Source of the DNA: Chelonoidis abingdonii
Taxonomy: Eukaryota > Chordata > Testudines > Testudinidae
DNA: 64,000 bases
Reading direction: 5' to 3'
Assembly: GCF_003597395.2 (NCBI RefSeq)
Contig: NC_133773.1
Location: 61,491,373-61,555,372, forward strand
The notes under the pieces were generated by a model. That model worked only from the letters and a program-made list of their open reading frames with translations, was not told where the DNA came from and did not search any database. Shown here one piece after another: positions 1 to 12,540 of this stretch. The translations under genes and the position numbers were made by a program. Each line of letters begins with the position of its first letter. Within the stretch, counting starts at the first letter, position 1.

Positions 1-144
1 TGTCTGACAACCTAGCCCTGGCCCTGCCCAGACCCCAATGAAACCCTCTCACGTGGGCTGCCAGAAAAGAGAAGTGGAAATTACTGGAATTATAATCTAT
101 CTAATATGTTTATAGTGATCCTGCTAACCTTGTTTTGGTGACAG

Positions 145-545
145 AAAGGCAGAATAGTCCAATAGTTAGGACATTAGCCTATGACTTGGAAAACTTGGGT
201 TGAAGTTTCTGCTCCACCACATCTTCTTATGTGACTTTGGGCAAGCCACTTAACCTCCTAGGCCAGGTTTTTAAAGGTATTTAGGGACCAAAACATGATG
301 ATAACCCCACTAGGCACCTTTCAAAAGCACACAATTGCCTAACTCATTGATTTCAATGGGACTTAGGCACCTATCTTCATCTTTAGACACCTAAATACTT
401 TTTAAAATCTGGCCGTCTCTGTTCTCCATCTGTAAAATGGGGATACTAGTACTCTCCTACCTCACAGATGTGTTGCAAAGATGCATAAAAGAGAGTGAGA
501 TGCATAAAAGATACTGTAATGATGAAGACTATATATGCATCTAAG
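145..545 (+). repeat. MIR-type SINE, interrupted
   Basis: The stretch reads like a MIR tRNA-derived SINE. A degraded head is followed by a core with the hallmark words gggcaagccacttaacct (239-256) and ctgtaaaatggggata (431-446), then a tail around ctacctcacag. The core is split between 260 and 415 by a separate palindromic element annotated on its own. The SINE is ancient and inert. Recognition is by eye from the core words. Confidence 0.75.
261..414. mobile_element. Palindromic MITE-like insertion inside the MIR
   Basis: The 154-bp segment starts ggccaggtttttaaaggta and ends with its near-perfect reverse complement (tactttttaaaatctggcc), giving terminal inverted repeats of about 25 bp. The middle carries further mirrored words around taggcacct. 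Removing it rejoins two halves of the MIR core, so it is a later insertion. I see no clean target-site duplication and do not assign a superfamily. Confidence 0.6.
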
Positions 546-3500
546 ATAGATACTGACTCAAGAGATGGAACAGGAATTATTTAACTGAAAAATCACCACC
601 CAGGAAGAGCTGCAGGAACAAAAGGTGCAAGAGACCAAATACAGATATGCAGTCTGCTGTGTAGACATACCCAGGGGGACCCATTTTCATAGTCCGTAAC
701 AGGTAAGCGGGCAGTATGGCCAAATGCTTACAGGACAGCAACTATACACAAAATCTTTTCTATTAGTTCTAAACATTTTTTCCTCTTTTTGCCCTGATTA
801 TCTCCATGACAATGTTTTATATATAAGCAGGCCTGGGCTTGTCAGTATTCATCAGTGGCAGATGACTCACACAATGATAAGGCACAGCACTTCAAAATAA
901 CTACCCCATTACTTTTTCCAAATATGAACAGAATGCTTTAAGTCAAAGATGCATAAATATTCTTCACTGAAGACATCTCACTTCTGCCACATACACACTA
1001 GTTTCTATGTGTATCATTTACCCAGAAAATAAAAACTCTGAAATACTATGATCTTGAATGTTGATTTTGTTTTGACACATAATAAAGTCTTGTAATACTA
1101 TTTTGAAAATAAAAAACTTCTGCAGATTTAAGCCATTTTTAAAACTTTACATATGAACCTCCAAATACCCAGAGAAAAGACCATTTAGAATATGCTTACA
1201 AAATATAATTTAACTCAGTCATTTTAAAAAAATTACACAAGTGCAAAATTGTGTCAAAAAGCAGTAAACTTAATCTACAAATGTTATAATGGAAATGGTG
1301 ATAGCACAATGTTACAACATCAGGAAGATTAACACTGCAATATAGATTATTACAAGTCAACAAACACATTTAATGTCTTCCCTAGGACTCCAACACAAGC
1401 TGATATATTAGCTGATCCTCTTAACTAAAAACAAAACGGGATTAAAAACAGCATTGGGGTGAAATCCTGGCTCCATTAAAGTCAATGACAAAACTGGCAA
1501 TGACTTAATCAAGCCCAGGATTTCAACCCAGATCACCTCAGGGTAGCTGTTAATCACAACCTATCAAACTGAAAAGAGTGGACATAGGACCCACTATGTG
1601 GATTTATTATAGCTAACTTCTATTACAGGAATTAGATCCATGTTATAATGGAACCTGAGGTTTGCCCCTTCAAGACTAACTGCTGGCAACTACCTTATCT
1701 ACATGCATAATGAACTAGAAAATGACTAAACATATCAGAAATTTTCAAAGCGAAAAAACTACTTTTAATTCTTGTTTGGTAAAAATTTAATAAATGGAGA
1801 TATTATAAATTAACACTGATGAAGAAGTTAAGAGCTAATGCCAAAGAATTGGGGGTACCTGCTGCAAAATTTGGTCCCTTTTTTTGTGCTGTACTTAGGG
1901 CTTGCTCATTCATTTCTCTCAAAAGCATGCTGCATTGATTAAGATTATAACTGATTAGACAAATGCCAGAACTTCTACAATCTCCTATAAGATGCAAGAA
2001 AAAGACCATAATACAATAGCAGCAAAGGGGAAAGCATATGAATTAATAGGTATATAATATGCCAATTGTGAACTTTTATGTTCCTTAAATGAAAGTGGGT
2101 AGAATCACTGGCACACATCAGTGTGAAGATACACTAGAGTCAATTTAAAAACCTGCAGTTTGGCTTGTTTGTTTTGTTTACTTTATTTATAATGTATAAA
2201 TAGCACCTGAATTTTTTTTTAAACAAACAAAAAAAAAAAACCAAAGTGAAAATGAACATAAAATCTCAACTCTAATCCAGAATAATACATCAAGACAGAC
2301 ACAGAATTGGCTCCTGCCCCACAGCAGATACAGGGATATTTCAGAATGCTGCTTCTCATGAATCAAGCTCTGAACTGATAGCTCGCTGTTGCTGAATAGA
2401 CTTCACTACTCGGTCTTGATAAAAGGGATGACTCATGCCAACGAGGCTACGTGAGATTTAAGTAATTTGATAGAAGATTTTCATAGTTGGTCAAATTAAG
2501 GGCCGTTGAATGCATAGTTTATATGATCAAAGTATTTTAAAAAAGCCTAATCAACTAGATGAGCAGATATTTCATTGAGTAACCATATTTTCATCCTTGT
2601 ATGTTCCATCCGCTTCACTCCCTTTTTGTCTGTGTACCCCATTTGTGTCACGACAAATCAAGATTTTACACTTTTCCAGGAAGCAGCTGGCTTTACTTGC
2701 TTTGTGAGCTGTTCATAGTGCTTCTGGGATGCTCAGCTAATAACAGCAACAACAAAACAAGTAATTACGCACCTGATGTCTAATGTATTGGTCCCAAAGC
2801 GTTAATGCCTCCCTACAATGGAGACAGAAAATGAACTCATTCTGGCTTGTTCACACATTACATTGCTGTTATATTATCATTTACTACTTGCACTAACAAG
2901 ACTCAGTTGCTGAAAGGTCCAAAGTATCACTAAAAGCACCAGTACCTTTATTGAAAGTTTTGCATCTACAGTTTCTGAACATTTGAACAGAATATTACTT
3001 GAGTTTGCTTTTCATGGTGTACATGTAAGTTTCACCTTCCACACACAGCCATCAGCTTAGTTTCACATGCTGATATTTAATATGAAATCCCAATAGAAAT
3101 GTTTTAGCTTGACTTCTACAATCCTCTTCCACTACTTCAAGTTAACTACACTACTTTCTACCAATCTATATATCTACCTTCATTACTAAACTTATTCGAT
3201 TCTAGGGTTGGGAACATCATGTAAGGCAGAGTGAAGGACTACATTAAATAAAATTATGTAATTACTTGCTTGAAATGCATCAGCATCCTCTTAGTTCCTT
3301 TTACTTTAGTTAAGGTAATTATTTCAAAGTATTAGCACAGGAAAGTTTTATGTTTGATGTGGAAAAAAGTGGGTTTGGAGAATGGATATGAAGTAGAAGC
3401 TGTGTGACATACAGGATCAGAAAGAATATTCCAGGTATATAAGGCAGCACCGGAGAAAGGCAGAAGAACCATAAAGAGAAGAGGCATGAAGTGTAGAATA

Positions 3501-5340
3501 CATGGTACAGCATAAGACCTAAGGAGGAGAGTAACAGGAGATAAATGATTAGAGGTACTACAGGCAGGAAAAGAACTGTGCAGCATTCATAGCCAAGAAA
3601 GTGCATTATTGATCTACTTTATTATGCAGAGTTTAGGAAAAGAGGACTCAGAAATAAATGTTCTAGCTAGCATAACACATTTTTATATTTAGTAACAGCT
3701 GCAACAGCAGGAATGGACACTTCATAACATTAGCACTGGATTGTTTATTTTGCTTCTAGAATTGGCTTTGTGCACACAAAAGAAAAGAACATGGTCATAA
3801 AGACCAATAATTCAATTCCCTAATTTAATAATATTTAAAACTTCGTATACAGTGAGGAATGAGGGAAGTCCAAGCATCAACAATGTCCTTGTAATGTATT
3901 AGCTACATTCTTTGGGACACTAATTGTTAAAAGGTTCCCAAAATCCAAGTGTTTAAAAGTTATTAGGTGTAGGCCATTGACTAGATTTATTTTTATTTAC
4001 CATTACTCTGGCCTTCAGAAACATCAGATTTCAAGACTGCTTAATTACTGTCCCAGCACTCTTTTCATTTTAGAGCCCAGTCCCTATATGTGTAAACAAG
4101 TTAATCTGTACACAAACCTAATAAATTCAACCTTTGTTAAAACAAGGTTCATAGTGCTTGCATGAGGTTGTTTATAGAAGCCAAGTAATATAAAGCAGAT
4201 ACTTGGTATGGGTCACACTGGGATCCAAAGCAGAATATAATTAATCTGATCTTAAACAAATCAAAGTGTATGACTCCAAGTAGGAAGTGACAGACAATAC
4301 TATGCACCTCTCATGGCGACAGAAACAAGCAAAGCAACTTAGCAAGAAGCAGATTCTGCACAATAGACGCTTTTGTAAAAAGCATGTCTTCTAGCAGTTT
4401 TAATTGTGAAAATACCTTCCAAACTGAAGGATGAACGTGGTCTTAACCTGAAAAGAAAATTGTAGTCGCTGATGGCCAACCATCAGTGTACAGCACCAAT
4501 GCAAGCCTACAGCAGATAGACAAAGCCACTACTGGCACTGATGAAACTCACCTTCACCTGAAATCAGAATAAATTTACTGTGGCAAATAGTAGCTTAGCC
4601 CATCTACACTGGGAATTGCACCAGTGCAGCTACAATGATGGCTAGCCACCAAGGACTAAAACTGAGATAAATCCATATAACGTGGACAAGGCCTAAGGTA
4701 GGTATGAACAAATGTTTCTTTTTATCATAATGATGTCTTAACTGGCAATTTAACGACCAGATTTTTAAATAACTATGGTGTAACTGAATACTTAATTTAT
4801 GCATGTAATTACCCCAAATGGGTGCACAAATCAGGTATTTGCATACACAAATTACCAAATAAAGGGCAAAAGGAGTAGTGGATGACCCCCATTATGTTTC
4901 TTCCCCACTGATACTGAATGCAACAACAGCTTTGCTAATTAAACTTGAAATCCTGCATAGACTATTCCTGCCTTAGTTATCATTTCTAATACAGTACCAA
5001 GACAATGACCTCAATCTTCATTCCAAAAATTATTCCATTCTTCCATATTTTTAATAAATTTCCAACAGGCATCTTTGCATTCTTCCCTTGCCATCCCTCA
5101 TTCATGGGAGCAGCTTTCTATAAATATCCAAAATCACTTCACTGTCCTCTCTCAAATCCTTCTCATATGTGAAGGCTACAAAAAAGCCTTCAGGGAAAAA
5201 AAAAAAATTAATTAAAAAAAAAGCCTCGATCATAATAGGCAGCTGGAATGCTACCCACACTTCACATCATGCTTATCAATATAATTTCATTATTTCTGTG
5301 CTTCCCCAGTCTACTTATTGGTTCTGCCTGCTGCCTATAG
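546..5340. other. Unique AT-rich DNA, no gene seen
   Basis: There is no open frame over 100 codons and no recognised protein similarity. It contains A/T runs near 2211-2241 and 5188-5221. The short frames at 1803-2009, 2601-2783 and 3319-3606 have no recognisable domain and look like chance. Confidence 0.6.
4588..4700. mobile_element. Possible short MITE remnant
   Basis: The left edge ttagcccatctacactgg and the right edge aacgtggacaaggcctaagg are imperfect inverted repeats. They resemble the GTCTACAC-type termini of the MITEs at 26376, 52199 and 59797. The copy is heavily decayed and no target duplication can be resolved. Confidence 0.3.
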
Positions 5341-5343
5341 TCT

Positions 5344-5450
5344 CATAATTGGACTGTGAGCTCTTCGGGAGCAGAGATTGTCTATTTTGTTAGATATTTA
5401 TCTAGTATTTGGCACAATGGGGACCTGGCCTGCAGGATTAGCACAACAAA
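5344..5450 (+). repeat. Ancient L2/MIR-type 3' tail
   Basis: The words attggactgtgagctcttcg, gagcagagattgtct and ggcacaatggggacctgg are the conserved 3' tail that recurs in amniote genomes on old L2-related retroposons. Only the tail is present. The family label is from recognition of these words. Confidence 0.5.
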
Positions 5451-5740
5451 AGTAACTAAATAAGAGCCATAATGTATCCCCACCCTTCATACAAGCTTCC
5501 CATTGTCATCAGCAGGACACTCACTTTATAATGCCAAGCTAGTCAAAGGTCCAAAGTTTTGTAGGCCTGGTCCACAGGTAAAGATTGATTCTTCTGAATT
5601 ACTGGCCCTTGTGCTTCTTCATGGTCCATTGAAGAAAAGATGCTATATAGTTTCAGTAACATTAACGGTTTAGGGTAAAGCAAGAAAATTAGACACCAAA
5701 AATTATAAAACTCTTCTCCGAGTAATGTTTTACTGCAAAA

Positions 5741-5775
5741 TGGAATGGAATGGAATGGAATGGAATGGAATAGAA
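5741..5775 (+). repeat. (TGGAA)n pentanucleotide microsatellite
   Basis: There are six perfect TGGAA units from 5741 to 5770, followed by degenerating tagaatgaat. It is short and simple. Confidence 0.9.
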
Positions 5776-7152
5776 TGAATGATGGCTATTTTCAAGTTTG
5801 GTATATTATGCTTCACAAAATTTTAGAATTTAAATATATTAGATCTGAAAATTTACAGTAATCCCACAACAGCAAGATATCTGACAAATTCAACTTGCAC
5901 TGAAGATCAGGGAAAGGTTGGAACTGGCAAAACAACAGAATTTTTATTGGTATAGTAGAGTAAACATTTTAATTTACAACTCATCCATGACTGCTATTGG
6001 TTGAGGGGTTTGGTTGTGGGGAAATCAGGTTTTACTTACTCAATCAACTGCTATCCTATGACAGGCAGCAAAATATGAAGCAAGAAACAAAACAGCAAAA
6101 AATGCCCATTTTTCCAAAAGCAGTATTTTCAGTTGAAATATGCATAAGCAGAGAATCAGAGCGCTGCTTATAATCACATTATGTAGAACAGGAAGAACAG
6201 CTATTCCATGACTTGCAAAAAAAGCAGAAACCTTGCAATTATAATTGGAAAACTTATCTCAATTTACCTAAAATTTTATTTCTTCTAATGGGAAAGTCTA
6301 TAGATGATTACAATGGACCATCCCACTCTGCTCCTCCTGGAGGCAGAACCAGACCTGTCAGTCAAGACAGACTGAAAGTGGCAACACCCCTAAAGACCAA
6401 GTCAGTTTGAGATACTTATAAAGCTGATCTGAAGAGCTAATTCCCCCTAAGCATTAAACAAGTAATTAAGCATAGCAAGAAAAACGTATGAACATTTTCT
6501 TCCCCTTAGACAACTTCAAATTCCATCTCTAACACCAGTGGACAAATCTCATGGGGGGAGGGGGGGCAGCGGTGGGAGAAATGTAAAAACATAGGCTACC
6601 CTCAGAGCGTTAATATTCGTGCTGGTAGGGATAGATCTGTGCACTTTCTTCCTAGAAGTAAAGACGACATTTTAGGGTAAGCTAAAATAACTTTGTGTTC
6701 TTCCTTGCATGGAAAGTTCACAAATCCATTACAATGGGAATGCCAATAGCAAGACATAACCAGAAAGAGAAAGAAAGTATGAATAACTATAAACAACATG
6801 AAGAAGACACATCTTCTATTTTCAATAGTTACAGGGAGAGCACAGCAGGCAGAACCTTCCATGAGGCCCACACATTTAATTTGTAAAACTCAGTGAAGGG
6901 ATGAAAGGTGATCACACAGCAACCTTACAATGCTTTTTATCTAGGCTCGAAAGGATTTGACTCCTATCAGTAAATGTCAATTTCACTGTACACACAAACC
7001 CACAAACAATATTTCCATCGATTACAACTGAAATTTACAGATAGGCAAAATAAAAATGCTGCTTGAAAACTTATTAGAGTTTGATTTAAGGCTATTCATT
7101 TTGTATATTTTGTCACATGATGCTGACAGTCTGTGTTCAATGGTTATACAAA
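5776..7152. other. Unique AT-rich DNA, no gene seen
   Basis: No gene or clear repeat is recognised. A G-rich run (ggggggaggggggg) lies near 6554-6567. Small frames such as 6213-6410 and 6602-6871 lack recognisable domains. Confidence 0.5.
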
Positions 7153-7548
7153 GGGCTGTCCATTAATCAGAATTAACTCATGCAATTAACTCAAAAAAAT
7201 TAAATGAGATTAAAAAAATTGTGATTAATCGCACTGCTAAACAATAGAATACCAATTGAAATTTATTAAATATTCTGAATGTTTTTCTATATTTTCAAAT
7301 ATATTGATTTCTGTTACAACACAGAATACAAAGTGTACAGTGCTTACTTTATATTACAAATATTTGCACTATAAAAATGATAAACTAAAGAATTAGTATT
7401 TTTCAGTTTACCGCATACAAGTACTATAGTGCAATCTCTATTGTGAAAGTGTAACTTACAAATGTAGACTTTTTTTTGTTACATAACTGCACTCAAAAAC
7501 AAAGCAGTGTAAAACTTTAGAGCCTATAAGTCCACTCAGTCCTACTTC

Positions 7549-7771
7549 TTGTTCAGCCAATTGCTAAGACAAAGAAGTTTGTTTACATTTACAGGAGATA
7601 CTGCTGCCTGCTTATTTACAAGGTCATCTGAAAGTGAAAACAGGCGTTCATATGGCAGTTGTGTAGCTGGCTGGCATTTGCAAGGTATTTATGTGCCAGA
7701 TATGCTAAACATTTGTATGCCCCTTCATGCTTTGGCCACCATTCCAGAGGACATGCTTCCATGCTGATGAT
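7549..7771 (-). pseudogene. Inverted second copy of the hAT dimerisation domain
   Basis: On the minus strand this segment encodes a decayed version of the same C-terminal block found at 8228-8425 on the plus strand. It reads through CPLEWWPKHEGAYKCLAYLA before breaking. The plus-strand frame over this region is only its shadow. It proves that the long arms are copies of coding DNA and not simple terminal repeats. Confidence 0.75.
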
Positions 7772-7799
7772 GCTCATTCATTTAAAAAAAAATGTGTTA

Positions 7800-8425
7800 A
7801 TTAAATTTGTGACTGAACTCCTTGGGGGAGAATTGTATGTCTCCTGCTCTGTTTTACCTGCATTCTGCCATATATTTCATGTTATAGCAGTCTCGGATGA
7901 TGATGACCAGCACATGTTGTTCATTTTAAGAACACTTTCACTGCAGATTTGACAAAATGCAAAGAAGGTACCAATGTGAGATTTCTAAAGATAGCTACAG
8001 CACTCAACCCAAGGTTTAAGAATCTGAAGTGCCTTCCAAAATCTGAGAGGGATGAGGTGTGGAGCATGCTTTCAGAAGTCTTAAAAAGAGCAACACTCCA
8101 ATGCAGAAACTACAGAACCCAAACACCAAAAAAAAAAAATCAACCTTCTGCTGGTGGCATCTGACTCATGATGAAAATGAACATGCATCAGTCTGCACTC
8201 TGCTTTGGATTGTTATCAAGCAGAACCCATCATCAGCATGGATGCATGTCCTCTGGAATGGTGGTTGAAGCATGAAGGGACATATGAATCTTTAGCGCAT
8301 CTGGCACATAAATATCTTGCGACACCAGCTACAACAGTGCCATGTGAATGCCTGTTCTCACTTTCAGGTGACATTGTAAACAAGAAGCGGGCAGCATTAT
8401 CTCCTGCAAATGTAAACAAACTTGT
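7800..8425 (+). pseudogene. hAT transposase C-terminal fragment, broken
   Basis: A cut-and-paste transposase of the hAT superfamily acts on the terminal repeats of its own element. Here only the C-terminal quarter remains. Successive reading frames give FLKIATALNPRFKNLKCLPK (from about 7981), ERDEVWSMLSEVLK (about 8047-8090), then CPLEWWLKHEGTYESLAHLA (about 8247-8308) and the dimerisation signature PCECLFSLSGDIVNKKRAA (about 8340-8396). Frameshifts separate the blocks (7949-8164 and 8205-8540 are in different frames). No catalytic DDE core or BED zinc finger is present. An A-run near 8127-8138 sits in a lysine-rich spacer. The signature cysteine-glutamate pair is intact but the following residue is Cys, where Arg is usual for the family. 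Non-functional. Confidence 0.85.
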
Positions 8426-8880
8426 TTGTCTGAGATTGGCTGAACAAGAAGTAGGACTGAGTGGACTTGTAGGCTCTAAAGTTTTACATTGTTTTATTTT
8501 TGAATGCAGTTTTTTTGTACACATAATTCTACATTTGTAAGTTCAACTTTCATGATAAAGAGATTGCACTACAGTACTTGTATTAGGTGAATTGAAAATA
8601 CTATTTCTTTTGTTTTTTACAGTGCAAATATTTGTAATAAAAATAAATATATAAAGTGAGCACTGTACACTTTGTATTCTGTGTTGTAATTGAAATCAAT
8701 ATATTTGAAAATGTAGAAAACATCCAAAAATATTTAAATAAATGGTATTCTATTATTGTTTACACGATTTATCAAATGTTAACTGTGAAATAAACATTTG
8801 CCAGATCAACGCAAGTAAAAGAAATAGAATTCAGCATGTCAGATGAAATCTCAACACAACATGAATCACAACCTACTTCC

Positions 8881-9165
8881 TCTAATTCAAGCGAGTGGTC
8901 TGATGGCTTTTTCCTTCTTTGGAGTATGATGGTCTAGAATCTATCTTATTCCAGAAAATATTCCTAGAATATTCTAGAAGAGGCCTCATCTTCCCTGATT
9001 GAAATAAGCTGTTATATCTTAGGCCTGCTTCTGGCTTGCATATATATACCTGCCCCTGGAAATTTCCACTACAAGCATCCGACAAAGTGGGTATTCACCC
9101 ACGAAAGCTCATGCTCCAATACGTCTGTTAGTCTATAAGGTGCCACAGGACTCTTTGCTGCTTGT
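8881..9165 (+). mobile_element. Retroposon 3' end with hammerhead-like motif (GTGGG/CCCAC family)
   Basis: A repeat I associate with turtle genomes. It runs through ctggaaatttccactaca into a compact foldable block and ends ggtgccacaggactctttgctg. The same 3' block occurs on the minus strand at 35324-35460. I cannot say whether it is a SINE or the tail of a longer retroelement. Confidence 0.6.
9079..9116 (+). ncRNA. Decayed hammerhead-ribozyme-like fold
   Basis: The order matches a hammerhead core. CCGACAA (9079-9085) lies in the CUGANGA position, stem II is GTGGG/CCCAC (9087-9091 with 9098-9102), GAAA is at 9103-9106, stem III is a 3-bp AGC/GCT with loop TCAT, and the C at 9116 is the putative cleavage residue. 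Two core bases deviate (U4 to C, G8 to A), so this copy should be inactive. Stem I pairing is not evident. Hammerheads are known from Penelope-like elements and amniote introns; assignment here is by motif only. Confidence 0.45.
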
Positions 9166-9277
9166 CCTAACACAATCTGCTGCAATAACCACAAGCCATC
9201 ACTCCTTCAGACTCCAAAAAGTGAAAGAAGGAACCAGTTACAATCAAAGAACACCACTTTCTAGTTTATTTATCAAG

Positions 9278-10185
9278 CTCTCTTATACAGAATAATTGAA
9301 ATGTAAGGCTAGAAGAAACCTCAAGAGGTCGCCTAGTCCATCCCACCCTGCACTGAAGCAGGACCAAGTATTCCTGGACCATACCTGACAAGTATTTGTC
9401 TAACTTGCTCTTTAAAACCTCCAATGATGGGGACTCCCCAACCTCCTTTGAAAGCCTATTCCAGTGTTTAATGATCCTTGGAGTTGGAAATTTTTTCCTA
9501 ATATCTAACCTAAATCTCCCTTGATGCAGATTAAGACAATGACTTCTTGTCCTATCCTCATTGAACATTGAGAACAACTGATCACCGTCGTCCCTATAAT
9601 GACCTTCAACATATTTTAAGACTTATCAGGAACTCCTTAGTCTTTTTAAGACTAAACACGTACCATTTATTTAACCTTTATTCATAGGTCATATTTTCTA
9701 AAACTTTTATCATTTTTGTTCTTCTCTGAACTCTCTCCAATTTGTCCATATCTTTCTTGAAGTGTGGCACCCAAAACTGGACACAATTCTCCAGCTGAGA
9801 CTTCACCAGTGTCAAGTAGAATGGAACATTTCCCAGGCCTTACCTATGACACAAAGATACTAGCCCTTTTTTTGTTTGGGCAATTGCATCATAGTGTTGG
9901 CTCATTCACTTTGTGATCCACTACAACTCCCAAATCTTTTTCTTCAGTACTACTCCCTACCCACTTATTTACCATTTTGTAACTGTGCATTTGACTTTTC
10001 CTTCCTAACTGTAGTACTTTGCATTTGTCTTTACTGAATTTCATCTTGTTCATTTCAGGCCAGTTTTCCAATTTAAAAAGGTCATTTTTAATTCTAATCA
10101 TGTCCTCCAAAGTATTGCAACCACTCCTGGCTTGGCATCATCTGCAAATGTTATATGCTATATCCAGTAATAACCATACTGGACT
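9278..10185 (-). mobile_element. CR1 LINE, 5'-truncated
   Basis: A minus-strand CR1, with its 3' end at the left (aagaaacctcaagaggtcg, about 9311) and its coding region running right to left. Only the end of the reverse transcriptase and the 3' UTR are present. Minus-strand frames at 9889-10110 (KFSKDKCKVLQLGRKSQMH then EEKDLGVVVDHKVN) and 9266-9577 (LDIRKKFPTPRIIKHWNRLS) match the CR1 RT thumb and C-terminus. They lie in separate frames with stops between, so it is dead. Confidence 0.85.
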
Positions 10186-12080
10186 CTGCTGACTCATCAC
10201 TGAAGCAATATTTGTTGATAAGCTACCTAAATCATCTTACTAACACAAGAAGAAGCTAAAGCTAAAATAGAAGTGTCATCTGTCACTGTAATTTTACATT
10301 GCCAGATTTGGTAATGATGATCAATGACAAATAGAGGGCTTAGAAATACCACGGGCTCATACTGTGTGGAAGCTCAGAGCAGACAAATGGTATAAGTGGG
10401 GCTCAAGAGCTGCTTGCTACAAGTTTCCCTGATAGGGAAGAAGAGACAGCAAGGAGAAGAGCAGACATTCCATTCTTTTTGCAAGGTGAGGGAGGACATC
10501 TGAATATGATTGAGTGTGGGTGGGAAAAGTAAGGGGATGAACTGGAAGAGAGAAGTAGGGGACAGAGATTTAAGGGGGAGAGGGAAGAACAACAATGTAA
10601 GAAAAGAAGGAAGAGATACAAGTGATTGGAGAGGAGGAATTGGAAATAGGGAACAACCAATACTGAAAACAATTCAATAAAAGATGTGCTATGTCAGGAA
10701 AGAAAAAGTAAGCATATCAAAACCATTGTAAGTACAATAAAAGTTCATCAAATTAAACGTTGAATCACTGTTACAATTAAGTACAGTGAACAGTAGGAAA
10801 CTATTTTATTCTTTTAAAATGGAGAAGCAGGCTCAGGGTAGAGTTGGCAAGAGAGCTCAGTATTCTTCATTTTAGCTACAAGGTTTAGCCCATAAGATAA
10901 TAAGAAAAGGGGGAAATGTCTCATCTAGTTGACCAACCCTCCCTTGTCACAAGGAAGTTAGACCATTTCTTTAACTCAAATTCATCCGAGTTTTTGAGAA
11001 CAGGCAGAGGATTGTTCAAATTTGCATGGGTTTTTAAGTAAACATTGAAGCCAGCTTATTCTCCTTTCCCAAAGAGGAGAAAGCTGGCCTCAAAAGAGGC
11101 TCAAACCAAGAGTAGAGAGATAACAGGAACAACCAAGCCCACCCTGTAAATAATCCTTCTTACCTCACTGTAGGAAACAAAGCTTTCTTCCACCATGAAC
11201 TAAAAAAACCTCTTGTCTAACTACACATTCTGTTGTATATAGATGGCATACGACAAAATTGTACTGACATTTCCTCATATTTCAAATCTTTTCTTTGAAA
11301 TGTTCTAGTGCCCCCATGCTTTGGACTTGTGTCAAAAATGTGCCTTTTGTAGTCCCTGTGAAATTCCACCCAAATTTGGATGAGTTATAAGCATTTCAAA
11401 AATCTCAATTTGAACATGCTTAGTAGAGACTGGTTGCTAGAGCTTAAAAGCTAAAATCTTCAGAGTCCATCCTCACTAAGCATGCTGAAGCCCCTCAGCT
11501 CCTAGTGCTGACCAGCCTGCACTTGCACCGTCCCCAGACAGTAGTTGTGTATGCTCCAGCCCAGAGTTATGGGGGCTCAGAAGGACTTTCCCTGAGAAGA
11601 CTGATCCCAGCTGCTCCAGGTTGGGTGGGGCTAGGCACCAAAACGGTAAGCAGGAAACCTGTCTCTCATGCTCTTAATTACCCACGCTGCATGGCTGCCA
11701 GCAGAAGAGAAGAGGCAGCTGCTTGATTCAAATATACAGGGACAAAAGCCAGAATGGGGGGAAGGAAAGAAGTAGATTGGAATAATGAATCTGGGAGCCA
11801 CTACGGTGGGGGAGTGACCATGGGATCACACAAAGAACTTTTAACATTGGTGGGCTGGGTCTTATGATTTGGATGTTAAAATCGATGGTTATAAACCTTG
11901 CTTTGCAAGGCTAGAATGGGGGCAAAAAAGGGAAGGAAGGTGGCACTTCACATCAAAAACGCAATTACCTATTAGTCATTAAGGATTAAAAATAACAAGA
12001 ATGAGAATAGTTTGAATGCTTATGGACTGAAGATGGGGTATTGGTGGATATCTGTTTCAGACAACTTAATCAGACTAGAA
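10186..12080. other. No gene recognised; local GC rise near 11490-11720
   Basis: No recognised domain or element. A purine-rich plus strand at 10430-10640 creates meaningless leucine/serine-rich minus frames. The short frame 11505-11726 has no similarity I recognise. The 10920-11720 stretch may be an unidentified old repeat. Confidence 0.4.
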
Positions 12081-12194
12081 CAGTGGTTTTCAACCTGGGG
12101 TCCGCAAACTATGTCGAAGATTTCCAAAGGGATGCGCACCTCCATCTGAAAATTTTTAGGGGTCCAGAAACGAAAAAAAGATTGAAAACCACTG
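12081..12194. mobile_element. Short hAT-type MITE
   Basis: The 114-bp unit has termini cagtggttttcaacc and, at the right, gattgaaaaccactg, a near-perfect inverted pair of Charlie-like hAT type. The interior has mirrored aggggtcc/ggggtccg words. The flanking octamers (gactagaa and gataaaga) match only partly, so the target duplication is eroded. Confidence 0.8.
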
Positions 12195-12540
12195 GATAAA
12201 GAACAGGACAAAATGCTCATTAAAAATCTATCCATAATATATAGGAGGAAAAACATATCAAAGGGGACTATAATCTGAGGGAGATTGTGCTGGACATCTT
12301 ATGCAGCCAGTAACAAAACTTTCTTACAGTTTCTAAACAGAATAATTTTTAACCTAAAATCCTCCACCCAACATAGGCATAATTCAATATTCTTCCTTAT
12401 TCGGACACACAAGAAAGAGCAATGACTGTTGCCTAGGTATCAGTGATCATACACTCATAGAAACGTGGGAGTGGAAGAGACCTCAACAGGTCATCTAGTC
12501 CAATCTCCTGCATTATGGCAGGACTAAGCATTATCTAGAC

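Larger units (their letters stand above)
7153..8790 (+). mobile_element. hAT transposon fragment with long inverted arms
   Basis: The element begins gggctgtccattaatcag. Its first roughly 617 bases (7153-7771) are the imperfect reverse complement of 8228 to about 8775. Both arms include the AT-rich terminus and the DNA encoding the transposase C-terminus. The 456-base loop and the right arm carry plus-strand hAT coding sequence, annotated separately. The right end is eroded: the last 100 or so terminal bases seen on the left are missing or diverged after 8763. No target duplication is recovered. The arm-loop-arm form implies a foldback derivative in which the 3' end was copied in inverted orientation. 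Confidence 0.8.

Noticed and set aside
7549..7952. Plus-strand frames of 72 and 97 codons
   Set aside because: The first is the shadow of the inverted hAT dimerisation domain. The second begins in that inverted arm and only later overlaps real plus-strand hAT coding.
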